From the NCBI GenBank assembly GCA_014905825.1, contig JACGCN010000015.1:558001-622000 (forward strand): a stretch of 64,000 nucleotides of DNA, given 5' to 3'. The notes below the pieces were generated by a model. That model made no database searches, had not been told where the DNA came from, and saw only the letters and a program-made list of their open reading frames with translations. The position numbers were made by a program, and so were the translations under genes. How positions within the stretch are numbered: position 1 is the stretch's first letter; each line of letters starts with the position of its first letter. The stretch comes from Lyophyllum atratum (taxonomy: Eukaryota > Basidiomycota > Agaricomycetes > Agaricales > Lyophyllaceae). Below are positions 1 through 12,200 of the stretch, one piece after another.

Positions 1-633
1 AGTGACACAGATGTTGTCTGCATTCAAGGTATATTTCGACCCGTCAGGACGTATAACTTCGACCGTTCTTGGGGAGGTGAGACGACCGAAGCCGCGGTGG
101 TACTCGACACCCTCTTTCTCGAAGTTGCTAGCGTAGATCCCGTTCAATTTGCGGATGTATGCGTCACGTTGGGACTTGAAGGCAGCCCAGTCAAACTTGG
201 GGTTGCCGACGCCTTTGAACTGATACTGCGGTACGTGGTGCTGAACCTTGTCTTGCAGATCGGCAGCATGCCACATAATCTAAAGCAAGATAACATTAGA
301 AAACGCGCATATAGGCCATCCGAGGGCCGACATTACCTTCTTTGGTACACATCCTGTGTTCCATGGATGCGTTAAGGGGGGGGGGCGGGACATATGAATA
401 TGGAGGTGTATCACTCACCGACGTTGACGCAAGTCCCACCGAGATAAGGGTCGACTTCCACGACCGCGACTTTCTTTCCATACAAAGCTGCTCTACGCTG
501 ATTTGGTGATATAGGTAAATCAAGATCAACACGGGCTCATAGAACATACCGAAGTTGCAGATCCACCACTACCTCCTCCAATGACCACGTAGTCGTACTT
601 ATCGGCGGTGGGCTTGTCGAAAATGGGGGGCAT
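1..633 (-). CDS. GLR1: Glutathione reductase, N-terminal part (runs off the left edge)
   Basis: This flavoprotein disulfide reductase reduces glutathione disulfide with NADPH in cytosol and mitochondria. Seen: the start at 633 gives MPPIFDKPTADKYDY, followed by the FAD-binding glycine motif VVIGGGSGGSA and the redox-active disulfide motif GTCVNVGCVPKK. Four exons can be read: 633-550, 497-419, 353-337 and 279-1, all with GT-AG borders and compatible phases. The third exon is only 17 nt and carries the second active-site cysteine plus VPKK. The last exon continues with MWHAADLQ and the helical segment typical of the family, and stays open at base 1. The rest (NADPH and dimerisation domains, about three quarters of the protein) lies outside the window. 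Family assignment is firm. The fungal gene name is by analogy. Confidence 0.93.
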
Positions 634-3600
634 ATTGGGCGGTGTGGTGTGGAGAAAAGACCTGGATATCTTATCAATTACAAAGCATATTAGCCAAATC
701 CAACACCTTGTTTTGGAAGCGGCTGACGTGTAGAAGTCTATAGGTTGTCCTTTGACTTGGACCCGGCAGTCTCAAATGGGCTGCTTGGGAGAGAGATGTT
801 CGGAACGCCAGAACTGCTGGTCGGTGGCTCTAGGGGGCCTTTTATCCCGAAGAAACGCGCAATTTTCAGTGGGGCTGACACTGCACAGCGAGCACACCGG
901 CATAAGCAAAGTCGTGATGATCATGTGACCGATATGAATACTGCGTCATCTTGATCGCGTCAGCTTGACAATTGCGGCCTGAGCGGTCCGTCTGAACTAC
1001 CGACGTAAAGTCGTCCATATAGGCACCTTCTTCTCAGTGTACCACGTCTGGCGATGAACGGGCACTACGGTAATACTGTGAATATGGGCCTCCGAGTCAT
1101 ACGGTGCTAATTGGTGCGATTTCAAATATCCTGGATATGTTCAACTTGCGCACGTCGCGTGCTGATGCGGCAATGCCAACGGATCCAGGTTGGCGACATA
1201 TGCAGGCAGGCTCTCTCATCAATTTTGTCAGCTTGAAGGCCCTGGAAATATACCAACGAAAACAGCTGCGCAAGGGTAGACTTCAAGATAACCTTCATGA
1301 TGTTTGGGCACCAAAATAACAGATAAGTATCTAAGTTCTAGCAGTGATGTGCTCGCGACCTCCGAGCTCTGAATCTGATGGACTCTGGAGATGGACTGAC
1401 GAGGTACCGTCAGCCTGCAGGATGCTCAGCTGCTCAGATCTTGATCTAAACTTTGCTAGAGCCTGCCAATTAGCCTCTCTCCACCCAATCACATATCCGG
1501 CGCGTAGTACTACGCTGAGTCTACTCCGTATCGATAAATTGACGACGTTCTTTCCTTCCAACACGGATGTGACAATGCAGATAACCAAGGACACGCATTG
1601 GTGGGCCCCCAGAGTCGTCATCTGTCAGTCTTATTCTGTATCACTATGGCGTCCTGACCATCGATAGTATCGATTGTCGAGCAGCTGTTTGCAAAGTGCA
1701 GTCAACGAGGCAGTTTGTGATAATGTGAAGGGTGAGCAGATAAAGGAAGAAAGTCGATTGATCATGATCAGCATAGATCCCTGGTCACCGGTCAGGCCTA
1801 GGGACCTGAATCTCGAGATTCATGACGAACCCGATTCGTGTTTAGGTATGTCCTCATGTCACTCCGCAACAATGTGGAAGCAGAAAGTATAGTCCTCGAT
1901 AGTGGACAGTGAAATCTGAATTGTTCAGATGGTGAAATGCTTCCTCCGTGGTTCCTCCGTGAGTTCCCTTCCTGTAGTTATGCGGTTGGAATGGAAGGAA
2001 TTACTCTACTGATCCTTCAACGGGCTTTCCATTATCTTAGCTCCATTCGACGCCGCCGCGAGTTCTTACATTCTCAATGTGAATAATGGAAGAAGAAGAC
2101 TAGATACTCAAAATCGTAGGACCGTATTTTCTACATACGTTGAGATACTCAAGGGTACGGTAGACGGCCGAATTCACAGCAGAGTGTTCCGGGGGCCAAC
2201 ATACGGTCCACGCTGACGTGGAAGCCGGATTCTAGACAACATAGGTGAAGGCATCTTTGGAATGATGATCGGGGATGAACCTCGAACCGACGGCAACGAG
2301 GCGTGCGTTGACATGGGGGAGAGAAGTCGTCACTTCTCAACGATCTCTCAATCCGCTCCATGTATGGAAAGCATGGCATACTAGAACTCCGCGGGATGAT
2401 GCTATCGATGCGAATGTCCGTTTGTTCGTATGTCTTTTCCTGCAAAACAAACAAAAAGGTGTGAGTAAGCTACTTACAGGATGCTCACGACTCTCGGCGA
2501 GGTAACCATCCATGGCACAGCTTCAGAAACGAGATGGATGTGCAGACTCATGCTCTTCAACGAAGGCTGGCAGAAACCTTGCTGAACTATGAGCGTGGTA
2601 GAAATGCTGCGTCTCGCTAGCCCGGTGACGGGGTTTACTTAAATCCGTGCTTGGACACCGTTCACACAGCGTCAGAGAAGTAGGATCCTGATAGGCTGGA
2701 AGTACTATCGGATATCCATGGCGTATAGGGGTGGAGTTGAGTCGTATAAAGATAGCAAACGAGCGGAGATGCTATTCCTGTGCGTTCTAATTACGCAGAA
2801 TAAATCCGAGATAGTCATTATCCTCGTCATATCAGGTCTTGAGCTCACATGAAATTTGGTTCACACGAATCGCGCGCGACTCGCATTATTAGGCAGGTGA
2901 GTATGTATTATGACTGGGATGCATCGCGTCAGCTAAGATATTGACTGGTTGAAGCTAGATATGGCTCACAGTAGTGATAGCATTGCAGAAGAAAGAGAAG
3001 AAACCCTAGTCCAACACTAATGGCCAGGGACGAATTAAAGCTAGCCTTGCGAGAGAGCTATTTTTATCCCAGATATCAATCATTACGACTAGTGCTGTCG
3101 GCACTCCTGGCTGGAGTAAATATAGCTTCGTCTTTAATTAGAGGTCTTGTGAGTCCGGATGTACGTAGATAAACCCGTGCAGATGAACTCCGGCGTCGAA
3201 CAAGATCAAGGGATTCAATACATCGCAGATTGAAGTTTTGCCTTTATTCTCGGGGGTCTGGCGGCGGCGTTTGTGTTTTCGTCGAGGAGGCGAGGTTATC
3301 GACACCGCGCAGGGTCCATGCGTCATTTTCGGAACGAGCGGGACGCGCGTAGCAGATCCGTACATGGCTGGCGTCGGTATGCCTCGAGAGCCGAACAATC
3401 ACTGGTGTCTTCATTCCGGATTTAGGGACGCTCCTGCTTACTCGGTCCTTCGCAGAGGGGTTCGGGACGGTGAGCGGTCAGCCTGCCAGTCCGTCGTAGA
3501 TCGCTCTGATCAGGAAGCTATTCGTTGACTATTCGGAGGAACCCATTATCTAGATAGGCTAGTCATCGTTCCGCTTGCGAGAAAGGATGACTGTCAGAAG

Positions 3601-6600
3601 CAATGGGTGGCTGGGGGGCTCGGATTCGTAGCACTAAAGAGGGAGCGCAGTTGCTGGTACGCATCAACTTAGCGGACGCAGGCCGTGCCGTGGGGCATTC
3701 GAGATAATAATAGACGAAAGAGCCCTTCGATCGTGGGGTAAATAGGTTGAAATTTCGGGCTCTATCGAAGAACAATGCCGTTTATGACTGCGGTGGCAAA
3801 AGAATCGAGTAATCGGTGTCCTTCGTAGCCGGAGCTTGACTGTGCCGCACGGTCCGCATCCGGTGTTGTTACTGGTCAACAAAAAGTTGTCAGAGCGCAA
3901 GCTGCGAAGGCTGCTACGTTGCACCAGGGACCGGAAGAAAAAGCAGGTATAAGTCGTCTTCAAGAAGGCGTTGCGATGGTGCGATTACTAGTGAGTTGTG
4001 AGAACAAACGTGGGGGCTCGCAGATCAGTGCGATAGGGCAGCTAAAGATAGTTAAAGAAGCGCTGCACATTGTCAGCTCAAGCTTTTGCACGGAGCACGC
4101 ACTCTGGAAGCTTCTGATTGGACCTATTTAAACCGGATTGAAGCCGGGACGGTCGAGGCCATCGATTTCGACCGCGTGTTCCACGATGTATGCTGTGGAT
4201 GACCGTGGTATATCGTAAGCGATGGGTGTGGGGCTATCTGGGTCCATGTGTGGCCAGGTGGACCGTCCTAACAAGTAATCAGCCACGCATTATCTTCGGA
4301 AGGGAGGCAGAAAGAGAATGTACGCACGATGGCAGTGGAAGCTAAGACAGACCGGAATAAGCAACTTTTCCTCCGACGTCGACGTCGCTGAGCCTAGATA
4401 TCGATATCGCACCGTCTCGGAGAGCACCCATCTCCGCTTCTCAATGCATTGTCCCGATTGTAATATGTCTTCAACAGCACAACCAGCCAGTGTCGAAGCC
4501 CAATATGTGATCGCATCTCCTTCCCCTCTCACCACATGATATCAATTCGAACGTGGTCTGGAACGCCAGCTGTGGCAGACACACGCTACTTATGGCGCCC
4601 ACAATGACGGAAAATACCGTTATCTCGAAAGACTTACAAGCTTCTTATCGGATACCCGGGCGAGATACTTGGGATAGATAAGGTTGACCAGTTTGGTGCG
4701 TCAGATAGGTCGATAAGTCAGTGGGCGATTTAGACCGACCGTGCGGTTGATTAATAGGGTATGGATGACAAAATCGACGGTCCAGCCGGCTTGCTGCAGG
4801 GACTCCAAGCGCAGGGTAGGTAGTGATGTCCACGTAATTTTTTTCGTAGGGGATGATAACGTCGCGGGTTGCAGTACACCGGGATGACACGTTCATGTTC
4901 GCCGCTGTTCGCCGTGGCACATTCGTCGCTCAATGCGGTTCTCCAGCAGTATCGTTGTGCCAGGTTGGCGGCGTGGGACGTTGTTGTAATTCCCAATGAG
5001 AATCTCGGGGACTGTCTGGTGGTCGTCAGGTAGCACCTTCGATAACGCCTTTGAAATGTGACGTGTCGCCAGCTTGTACAATACGTTCGAGTCAGGCTGA
5101 GGACATGATGGGAAAGTCGACGGTGATCAAGCAGTACCTCACGATGATTAGATCTGATTAGATCGAGATTCGTCTAGGAGAGACGGGAGACACTAGTACT
5201 AGTAGGTTAGGTCTTGATAACAGACACTATGAGTCGTTCCTCTGTGGACCTAACCAACGTCAGAACGGGTTCAGCACGGGCCACTCTGGCTTCACACATC
5301 AATGACCCTCCACCCTTCTTACCTCCACTCAAAGGTCCCTACGGTATCTGAACCTGTAAATCTATACATAGGTACAAGGTCAATCAGGTCCCGAGGAACT
5401 AATAATGTCGAGGTATACACCATTTCTTTCCCGGATCTTCTAGAGGTGATGGTATCTTAATTCCGACTTGTCTTTTGCTGACGCGTCCAGCACAAGCAAG
5501 CTGCCCTGCAGGCAGTCGCGGGGTCCTCCATCCGCGTCCCGTAACGTAACTATTAACTGCAAGACCAACGATAACAACTGTAGACCCATGCGCGTGCGCA
5601 GATCTGATCGCGCTTGCGCACGTTCCCTCAAAGGCATCGAAAAATATTCGACACCATACGCGCCCATATGTGCATCTACGCAAATTCCCGACCACCCATC
5701 ACGCATCAGATTCACTGGCACCAGCGTCGCGGCAATTGTTGCACCTTCCATCTGTCACACAAGTCAGCGCACGCAGTGTTCCGTGTTCTCTTCCATTTTC
5801 TTGTTTTGTTTCCGCGTATCAAGAACGCTCGGAGCTGTCAGAATTCTGGATATTCGTAGGGTGCCTTCTGGATTCCTCTCTTCTGTGATATACAGGTTTT
5901 CCTTTTGGCTGTGGGCGTGAGGCTGTGCCACTTCATGCATTTTTGGCCACGGTCCCGGTAGTGAGGGAAAGAAGGTGGGAGCTTGAATACTGGATGTAGC
6001 ACACGGCGCCTCTCGTGTGTGAATCCTCGCCGTCCCGTCGGCTCCGATGCATTTTCGGTGCACTGTAGCCTCGCGTCGACCCACGTGGAACGTATCTACT
6101 TAGATACATCTCGCGCCACGGGTGGCAGAAGCAAAGATGTTACAGTACCCTATCGATGGCATATATCCTAGCATCATCCCGCGGCGTTCTCCTAAACCAT
6201 AGAAGGCACAATTTCTAATGCTACCGGCCTCGTAATAAATCTAGTACCCATAGAACATTCCAGCGGGAGTATATCTAACGTCGATCGTACGCCCGTGGGG
6301 TATCGATGCTGGGGCTCCCCACACATATGTCCTCGCAACGGGAGAACTATTATACCCATCGCGGCGGAAGCAAATTTGGCTTGCGCAGTGCGGAAGGCTC
6401 GACGTTCATCGTACTATACGAAGATGATAAAATTATACACGCAGCATCAATAGCTCGATGTCGATACTGACGTTCTTGGCACACATCAGTCATCACGCCC
6501 AGTCATCCATCCCCCGTCCCCTCCGAACGTGCGCTCGGGGGCTCCCGACGCCAGGCACACGCCCCGGCGACTCAGGATGAACAACTAGCGACGCCGAGCC

Positions 6601-8311
6601 GTAGTTAGGTGCACCATGTGGGACGGCGCCTCGCTCAAAGTGGGTTTCAAGTTTCATCATTCGGTAAATCATTGGGTAAATCATTGATTTTTTTGCCGTT
6701 GTGTGGATGTGTGAGCAGGATGTGAAAGGGATGTGTAGTACTGTTGAGAGGCTGGGGGAGGGTAAGGGTCGGTGGGCGATCGAGTTCAGTAATGAAGTGG
6801 TATTTAATATTGGAGGCTCAGGTAACGTTCTTCAATGAAACCATCCCGCCGCCTCGTTGCATTCCTCGATCTCATTCATGAACCCTGAACGCGTATCGCA
6901 TATCACGGTAACGCGCTCGGAAAAACGTGGATAATTGATTTATTTGAGAATCATATGCAACGTTAGAGACGAGGCGACGTGCCCCTGGTGGTTGAAGCTA
7001 CATACGACACGCGAGACGAGACTCATCGACGCCAACATGAGCGCGAAAGTTGCGAGGAAAATATCTACGCGCAGCGATGGCTAGACCTAGAGGAAAAAAT
7101 GACATGACGAGAGAGTGCGAAAATAGCTTGCAAAGAGCGCAGTCTAGGCCCTGCCAGTCCTGTCCAGAGATTGTTGGTTTGGTCTAGGCGCCAACTGTAA
7201 TACAGATTGGAAGAGGGGCGACTTACACATACACGGGCGAAAAAGCTGCGGGGGGTGTGTCCCAAGATAGTTCTTACCTGTGTCTGCGTATGATGAATGG
7301 CTGAAGCCTGTCATGAAGCCCGACTCATTCCCGAGGGGGTGGCAGAAGCCGGTCGGCTCGTTGCGTTGCATTTACCTCTGCAAGCTGCGCAGGGTGCAGG
7401 TAGTCACGAAGTTTGTCCGAGGAGGGCGGGAGAGACGCGTAGACGAGTAGGGAGCAGCAGTTAGTGTGTTGCCGAAAGGAAAGGGAGGTGCAGAATTATA
7501 ATAGAGATGGGATTGCGTGTCGTCACGGCCGGGTATGCGCGCTGATGAAAGAGGAAGGAGGGAGAGTGGTTCGTGATGCTGGAAAGTTCCGGATATGATG
7601 ATGCTGGGACAAAGGGCTGGAGGGTTGGGCGGGGCCGGCGGCGCAGGGTTTGACAATTACTGACAGAGAATATCTCGTCTGGTGCAGTTGACAATCAGGA
7701 ATATGCCACGGTGCGAATCAGCTGGTACAGGATGTAGCTTCGAGTCAGCATCGCAGCAAAGGCCGGGACCGTGTCGAGACATTATCGAATATCAGATGAA
7801 TGGGAAACGGGGGTGTGCTTGGCGGTTATATGCAGATTTGTGGTTGTTTGATCATTGGAAAGTGCAGAGGACAAAGGAGGCGCCCAGATGCTAATTGTCG
7901 TGCATGAGCATTCTGGGGTGAGAAGAGCCAAGATCAAGGTGGAAATTGGGGGCGGAAAGAGTCGGTGGTCATCAAGGGGCGCGGGCAGGAGTTGGTGGTC
8001 GTCGAGGGAGTGGTGAGACACGGGCGGCGGAACGGTCTTGGCAGTGCGGACCGGCCCAAAAAGGGACGTAGCCGGCAGGATCTCCAGCTAGATCGGGATC
8101 GGAGATATGGGTTTGGGTGCGGATGTATAGTCTTCGTCCATTTGCGGACGTGATTTGTCGAAAGGGGATGTGATTTAGAAGACAAAGTTGCAGGATGACG
8201 GAGATGTGGCGATCGAGACACGTGTCAAGGTGTGGGCAGGACCCCGGATGGTGAGATCTGGATCACAGTGCAACAAAACAGAGTCACTAACGCTGTTCCA
8301 CATCCACTGCC
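634..8311. other. Gene-poor interval, no convincing gene
   Basis: Both strands hold only short ORFs with no recognisable motif, no sensible splice chain and no codon bias. The first few hundred bases must carry the promoter of the glutathione reductase gene. A small direct repeat (GATTAGATCT/GATTAGATCG) lies near 5146-5165. The purine-rich plus strand at about 7440-7600 yields proline-rich minus-strand ORFs that look like composition artefacts. Decayed mobile DNA is possible but I see no terminal repeats or transposase motifs. Confidence 0.5.
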
Positions 8312-10066
8312 ATGTCTGTCTCCATCCTCACTACAGACGTCCCCGCCCTCTCAGCATCCTCGTCCACCGCCTCCTCGTCGGCGTCCTCGGTGAGCAGCAT
8401 TCCCGCCCGCCGCATTCGCTTTGCCCCGCTCCCGGACCCCCGCGCCCTCGATGACGCAGACGATGACTACGCTGTCGACGACGAAGACCCCATGCACATC
8501 GCTGCTGCCACCTGCCTGCCTGAATCAAAGCCATGCTCGCTGTCCTCCTCGCCGTCCAGCGTTGCCTCCGACCACAGCCCGACGTCCCCAAAACCAACAA
8601 CGCAGCAGCTCCTTTCACATCCCCCCATCCCCCACGCCCCCTCCTGGTCCAAACCAAAGTCCCTAAACCTCCTCCGCCCCTTTCCTTTCAGAAGGAACAA
8701 ACCTTCTGCATCCTCTGCTTCCTCCCATTCCCTCACACCGACGCAGTCCCTCGACTCCAACTCCCATGGGAGCCCTACGCCCACCAACGCCACTCCCCCT
8801 AGCTCCTTTTCGCGGAAGAATTTCTCGACAGAGGAGATTCTTACACTGGGCACCATAAATCTCTTCCGCACCTCCTCGAGGAGCAAAGGCGCCAGTTCAG
8901 ACAATGGTGACTCAAGCTCTGGCTGGGGCTTCGGCCTCACTCGTTGGTCCTCCGCCGGCTCAGACACAAAGTCCGGCACACCGCTCTCGCGCTCCCAGAG
9001 CGCACAAGCATACATCCCCTCCATATCCAGCAAACTAAAGCTCGGCTCGTCCAAGTCTGACAAAGCGAAACCCCGCCCGAGCTCTGTCATCTCGACGCAG
9101 TCTGCCCCTATAGCAACCGACCATGCCGCGAAGCGTGCGTCGTTGCCTGCCGTGCGCAAGGGCACGCGTATGCTCAACGGTCGCGTATATGGTGGGCCCA
9201 AGCGTAATCGAGACCCCAATGCGAACCCTTTCGCCAACGCACGCGACGAAGACCCCAAGTTCGTCGAGTGGGGGTATGGTGGAATGGGGAGCGTTCGCGG
9301 GGGGCGCCATGCGGGCGTCACGGGTGGAGGGGAGGATGACAAAGACCGCACCAGGTGGGAGAGAGTGCAGAGCGACTCGACGTTTATGGGCGCTAGCGGC
9401 GGTGAGAAGAAGGGAGTTGGTGGTGTTGTGGAAGAGGAGGACGACGGGAGTGGCATTGGGTGGGTGAAGAGGAGAAAGGAGCAGAGGGAGAGGGAGAAGA
9501 AGGAGAAAGAGGAGAAGGAGAAGGCCGAGAAGGAGAAGGCTGAGGCGGGTACTGCGCCTGCCGAGGAAGTCGCGACGACGGAGACGCCCGCCGCATCCGT
9601 CGAACCACCACCAGAATCCGCGCCTACACCAAAGTTCCTGTCAATATCAGTTCCACCTCTTACAGACGATGTGCTCCCCTCCTCCTCTGCCTCAGCGGTC
9701 GTATCTGAAGAAGCCACACCGATACCTGCATCTCTTTCTGCCCCTGTGCCTGTCCTCGAGCACCACCTTTCCGCTGTGACCATCCCTGCCCCGCTTTCAC
9801 GGCACCATTCCTACACCCACGGCCACCGCCGTATGGCCAGCCGCACCACGTCTGTGGAGGCGGTCCCCAACACACCCGCCACAGCACCCTTACCTGTGCG
9901 TGAGGAGGGGTTCTCCGAGAGCGAGTCGGAGTCGGAGTCGGAGAAGCGCCCTGATGATTACGAAGACGATGATGATGAAGACGAAGACGAGGAGGACGAG
10001 GGGGCTGTCATTAGGCGGAAGACTGCGCTTGGGGCGGGAGTGGAGAAGATCAGCCGGCATAATTGA
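8312..10066 (+). CDS. Low-complexity Ser-rich/acidic protein of unknown function (584 aa)
   Basis: Single-exon ORF of 584 codons, far longer than expected by chance, although a long antisense ORF also runs beneath it because of GC-rich composition. The N-terminus is serine/threonine rich and contains the basic motif RRIRFAPLPDPR at about residues 33-44, followed by an acidic patch. Further on are Ser/Pro-rich disordered stretches, a segment with ANPFANARDEDPKFVEWGYG around residues 305-325, a Lys/Glu run (KEQREREKKEKEEKEKAEKE) near residue 390, and a C-terminal Asp/Glu run near residues 550-570. No transmembrane segment or enzyme motif is visible. I recognise no family. The composition suggests a largely disordered regulatory or scaffold protein, which is inference. 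Confidence 0.72.
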   Translation: MSVSILTTDVPALSASSSTASSSASSVSSIPARRIRFAPLPDPRALDDADDDYAVDDEDPMHIAAATCLPESKPCSLSSSPSSVASDHSPTSPKPTTQQLLSHPPIPHAPSWSKPKSLNLLRPFPFRRNKPSASSASSHSLTPTQSLDSNSHGSPTPTNATPPSSFSRKNFSTEEILTLGTINLFRTSSRSKGASSDNGDSSSGWGFGLTRWSSAGSDTKSGTPLSRSQSAQAYIPSISSKLKLGSSKSDKAKPRPSSVISTQSAPIATDHAAKRASLPAVRKGTRMLNGRVYGGPKRNRDPNANPFANARDEDPKFVEWGYGGMGSVRGGRHAGVTGGGEDDKDRTRWERVQSDSTFMGASGGEKKGVGGVVEEEDDGSGIGWVKRRKEQREREKKEKEEKEKAEKEKAEAGTAPAEEVATTETPAASVEPPPESAPTPKFLSISVPPLTDDVLPSSSASAVVSEEATPIPASLSAPVPVLEHHLSAVTIPAPLSRHHSYTHGHRRMASRTTSVEAVPNTPATAPLPVREEGFSESESESESEKRPDDYEDDDDEDEDEEDEGAVIRRKTALGAGVEKISRHN

Positions 10067-11262
10067 GGGCGGCCCGAGTCTCATTGTGGTGGTAGGGGAG
10101 GGAGGAGTTTTTGTTGCTGTTGTTCGTCTTTGCGGAGGGAGAGGAGGAGAGAAAGGAGGGGAGAGGAAACGTGGGGGAGTGAGAAGCGCGCATATAAAGC
10201 AACCTCAAGCTTCCTCGGGCACTTCTTAAAATTCTTGCGGGTTCTTGGCATCGCTCATCTCATCTCCCTCCCCCCGAGCGCGTGGCGCTTGTGTTCCATG
10301 TTTCGTGTTTTAGCGCAGACACGCACGATGGAGCGCGGGCTAGCAGTGTGATTGCTCGGTTCCCCGTCTCCGTTCCGTTTGGGCTGCTTCGGAAGGGCTT
10401 GGCATGGGGCTCCCTTGTTTCCTCCGTGCAGCTATGGCTGTATGCGCGTGTACACGCGCAGGTTGGGGCGTTGTGGTTCAGTCCGCTCTCGCGCCGCGGG
10501 GAGGGTTACGCTTCGACACGCTCTTCCCGATATTCTTAATCCTATCCTATCATCAACTTTCCTTGGTCTCGTCTCGGTCTCGATCATCGTCAATCATACC
10601 CACCCATCATCACCGTGTTTCCAACCACTGCCTTATTGCCTGCTGCATGAAATCTCGCGAGAATCAACCGCCTTACCTCTACTTCGCCTCTACTTCACTC
10701 CGCCTCTGGTGCCATGTGATTTGTGTAAGTCGAAGTTGTTTTATGAATACGTCGACTTCGTGCTAATAGTGGTGTCGCCTCTTATACAGCCGTCATCCTT
10801 TCCGTCCATCGTTCATCACCTGTCCAGCCTCTATCCCATCATCACTCAAAATTCCGACGCCGCACTCAACGCGCGTGTAGACCACCGGTACCTCTGCATA
10901 ATCAACTGTTTCGCTCCCACCCCCATCACTCCCTCTACGTCTTTTTCTTGGAATTCATGTTTCTTGTGTACAATACTTTCCCTTCGACTCTTCTCTTGTC
11001 TCTTTCCGATACCTGGTTCCTAGTTCCTCGTCATTTGTTGTTCGATCCGTCTCAAGCTGCTGCTTATTTATAATTTCGTATTTCCTCTCTCTGTTTCTCT
11101 CTCGCAAGTCTACATCGTACATACATACATCCCCATTCCCCCAATCCCAACTCCCCATTCATCACTCTCTCCTCATTCATTCCAATCCATTATTCTGTTA
11201 ATTGCATACACTCCGTTCGTACACTCGTACATACCCCCAATACAGAACTGCATTATTCATCG
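10067..11262. other. Pyrimidine-rich spacer between convergent genes
   Basis: About 1.2 kb separates the stop of the plus-strand protein from the stop of the minus-strand gene at 11263. The plus strand from about 10540 to 11200 is strongly C/T biased. A TATA-like element (TATAAAG) sits at 10193-10199. A 223-codon ORF at 10352-11023 is probably a by-product of low stop density. The stretch may be a long 3' UTR or an untranslated transcript; nothing decides this. Confidence 0.45.
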
Positions 11263-12200
11263 TCACATCGCGTTTTGAGAGTCTGTCAGCCCAAGTGTCT
11301 GAGTGAGCAAGTTACGGAATGCCAGTGATGGATGGGTGAGTGAAATTGTGAATGCTGCGCCGTCCGCCCCGATAGCTAACGGCAGGTAGGGAGAACCTAC
11401 TGTGACGTACGACGGTGAGCACTGGTAAGATGCCGGCCGTGTAAGCAAGAGAGTGTGGACTTACCTGGTGCCAAGGCTGGAAAGTGAGGGTCGCACCCGT
11501 CGGGGTTCGTCTAGGGATATCGACGAATACATCTTCTTTACCGGCCTGCTTGAAGCAGAGCCTGATGCCTTGCTGAACAATGTAAGTCTCCCAGTTGGGA
11601 TCGGGCTTGTGGCTTTCGTCGCGGGAATTACGAAGTGTCTCGGCGAACTGGGGGGACTGCTGCATGGCCTTGTCTAACGACGCCTCGATGGACAGGACCT
11701 GGGTACTCGGCATCCACGCGGTTGCTTCGGAGAACACCTTGATATTGGAGGGTGTGCGCCTGTGCTGTCCCTGGCTGTTGACGAAGTCGAAGCAGTAGCA
11801 CCCCTGGCTTGCTACATCGCCACCCCAGATACGGACCCACACCCGGTCGCTCAATGGCGCAATCTGTACATCATGATCCTCGCCAGGGATAGGTTTACGC
11901 TGAGGAACATAGTACACTGCGAGTGAGCAAGGCGACGAAGCACGCGATAAGAGTCGACTCACTCCAATCGCTTTAGGACGTTCACCAGGGGGAAACGCCC
12001 GTGCCACGGCTGCAGCGTTGTGCGCGTCGAATGCTTGTATGAGCTCCATAGCCTTTTCGAGCGAGCCATAATTCCTCTTAAAGCCCTTCCGGAGCTCAGA
12101 TGCGGAGGCGTTTCACGTGGATGCGCAGGAACTCCTTCAGTTCGCGGCTTTCTGGGACGCTGGCGCTGACATGAAGCGTAGTGTTCGAGGGTGGAGCCAT
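11263..12200 (-). CDS. Unrecognised protein gene with an apparent frame break
   Basis: The reading begins at 12200 (MAPPSNTTLHVSAS) and reaches ELKEFLRIHVKRLRI, then hits a stop. The natural continuation ELRKGFKRNYGSLEKAMELI is one base out of frame near 12098. Either a 1-nt insertion is present or a 40-nt intron with donor GTGAAA and acceptor TTTAAG is removed. Downstream, DAHNAAAVARAF leads to VYYVPQRKPIPGED either by read-through or by a 69-nt intron. The central part contains VWVRIWGGDVASQGCYCFDF and ends TLTFQPWHQ at 11465. A clean intron (11464-11422) joins it to a last exon of about 53 codons ending at 11263. No known domain is recognised. It may be a young pseudogene or a gene with unusual introns. 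Confidence 0.5.

Noticed and set aside
5468..5920. 150-codon plus-strand ORF
   Set aside because: Biased to Arg/Ser with overlapping ORFs on all frames; no motif, no splice partner.
8467..9783. 438-codon ORF antisense to the 584-aa protein
   Set aside because: A GC-rich shadow frame: serine-rich mirror of the sense composition with no independent motif.
10352..11023. 223-codon plus-strand ORF
   Set aside because: It lies in C/T-biased sequence with few stop codons, has no motif and no conserved-looking segment.
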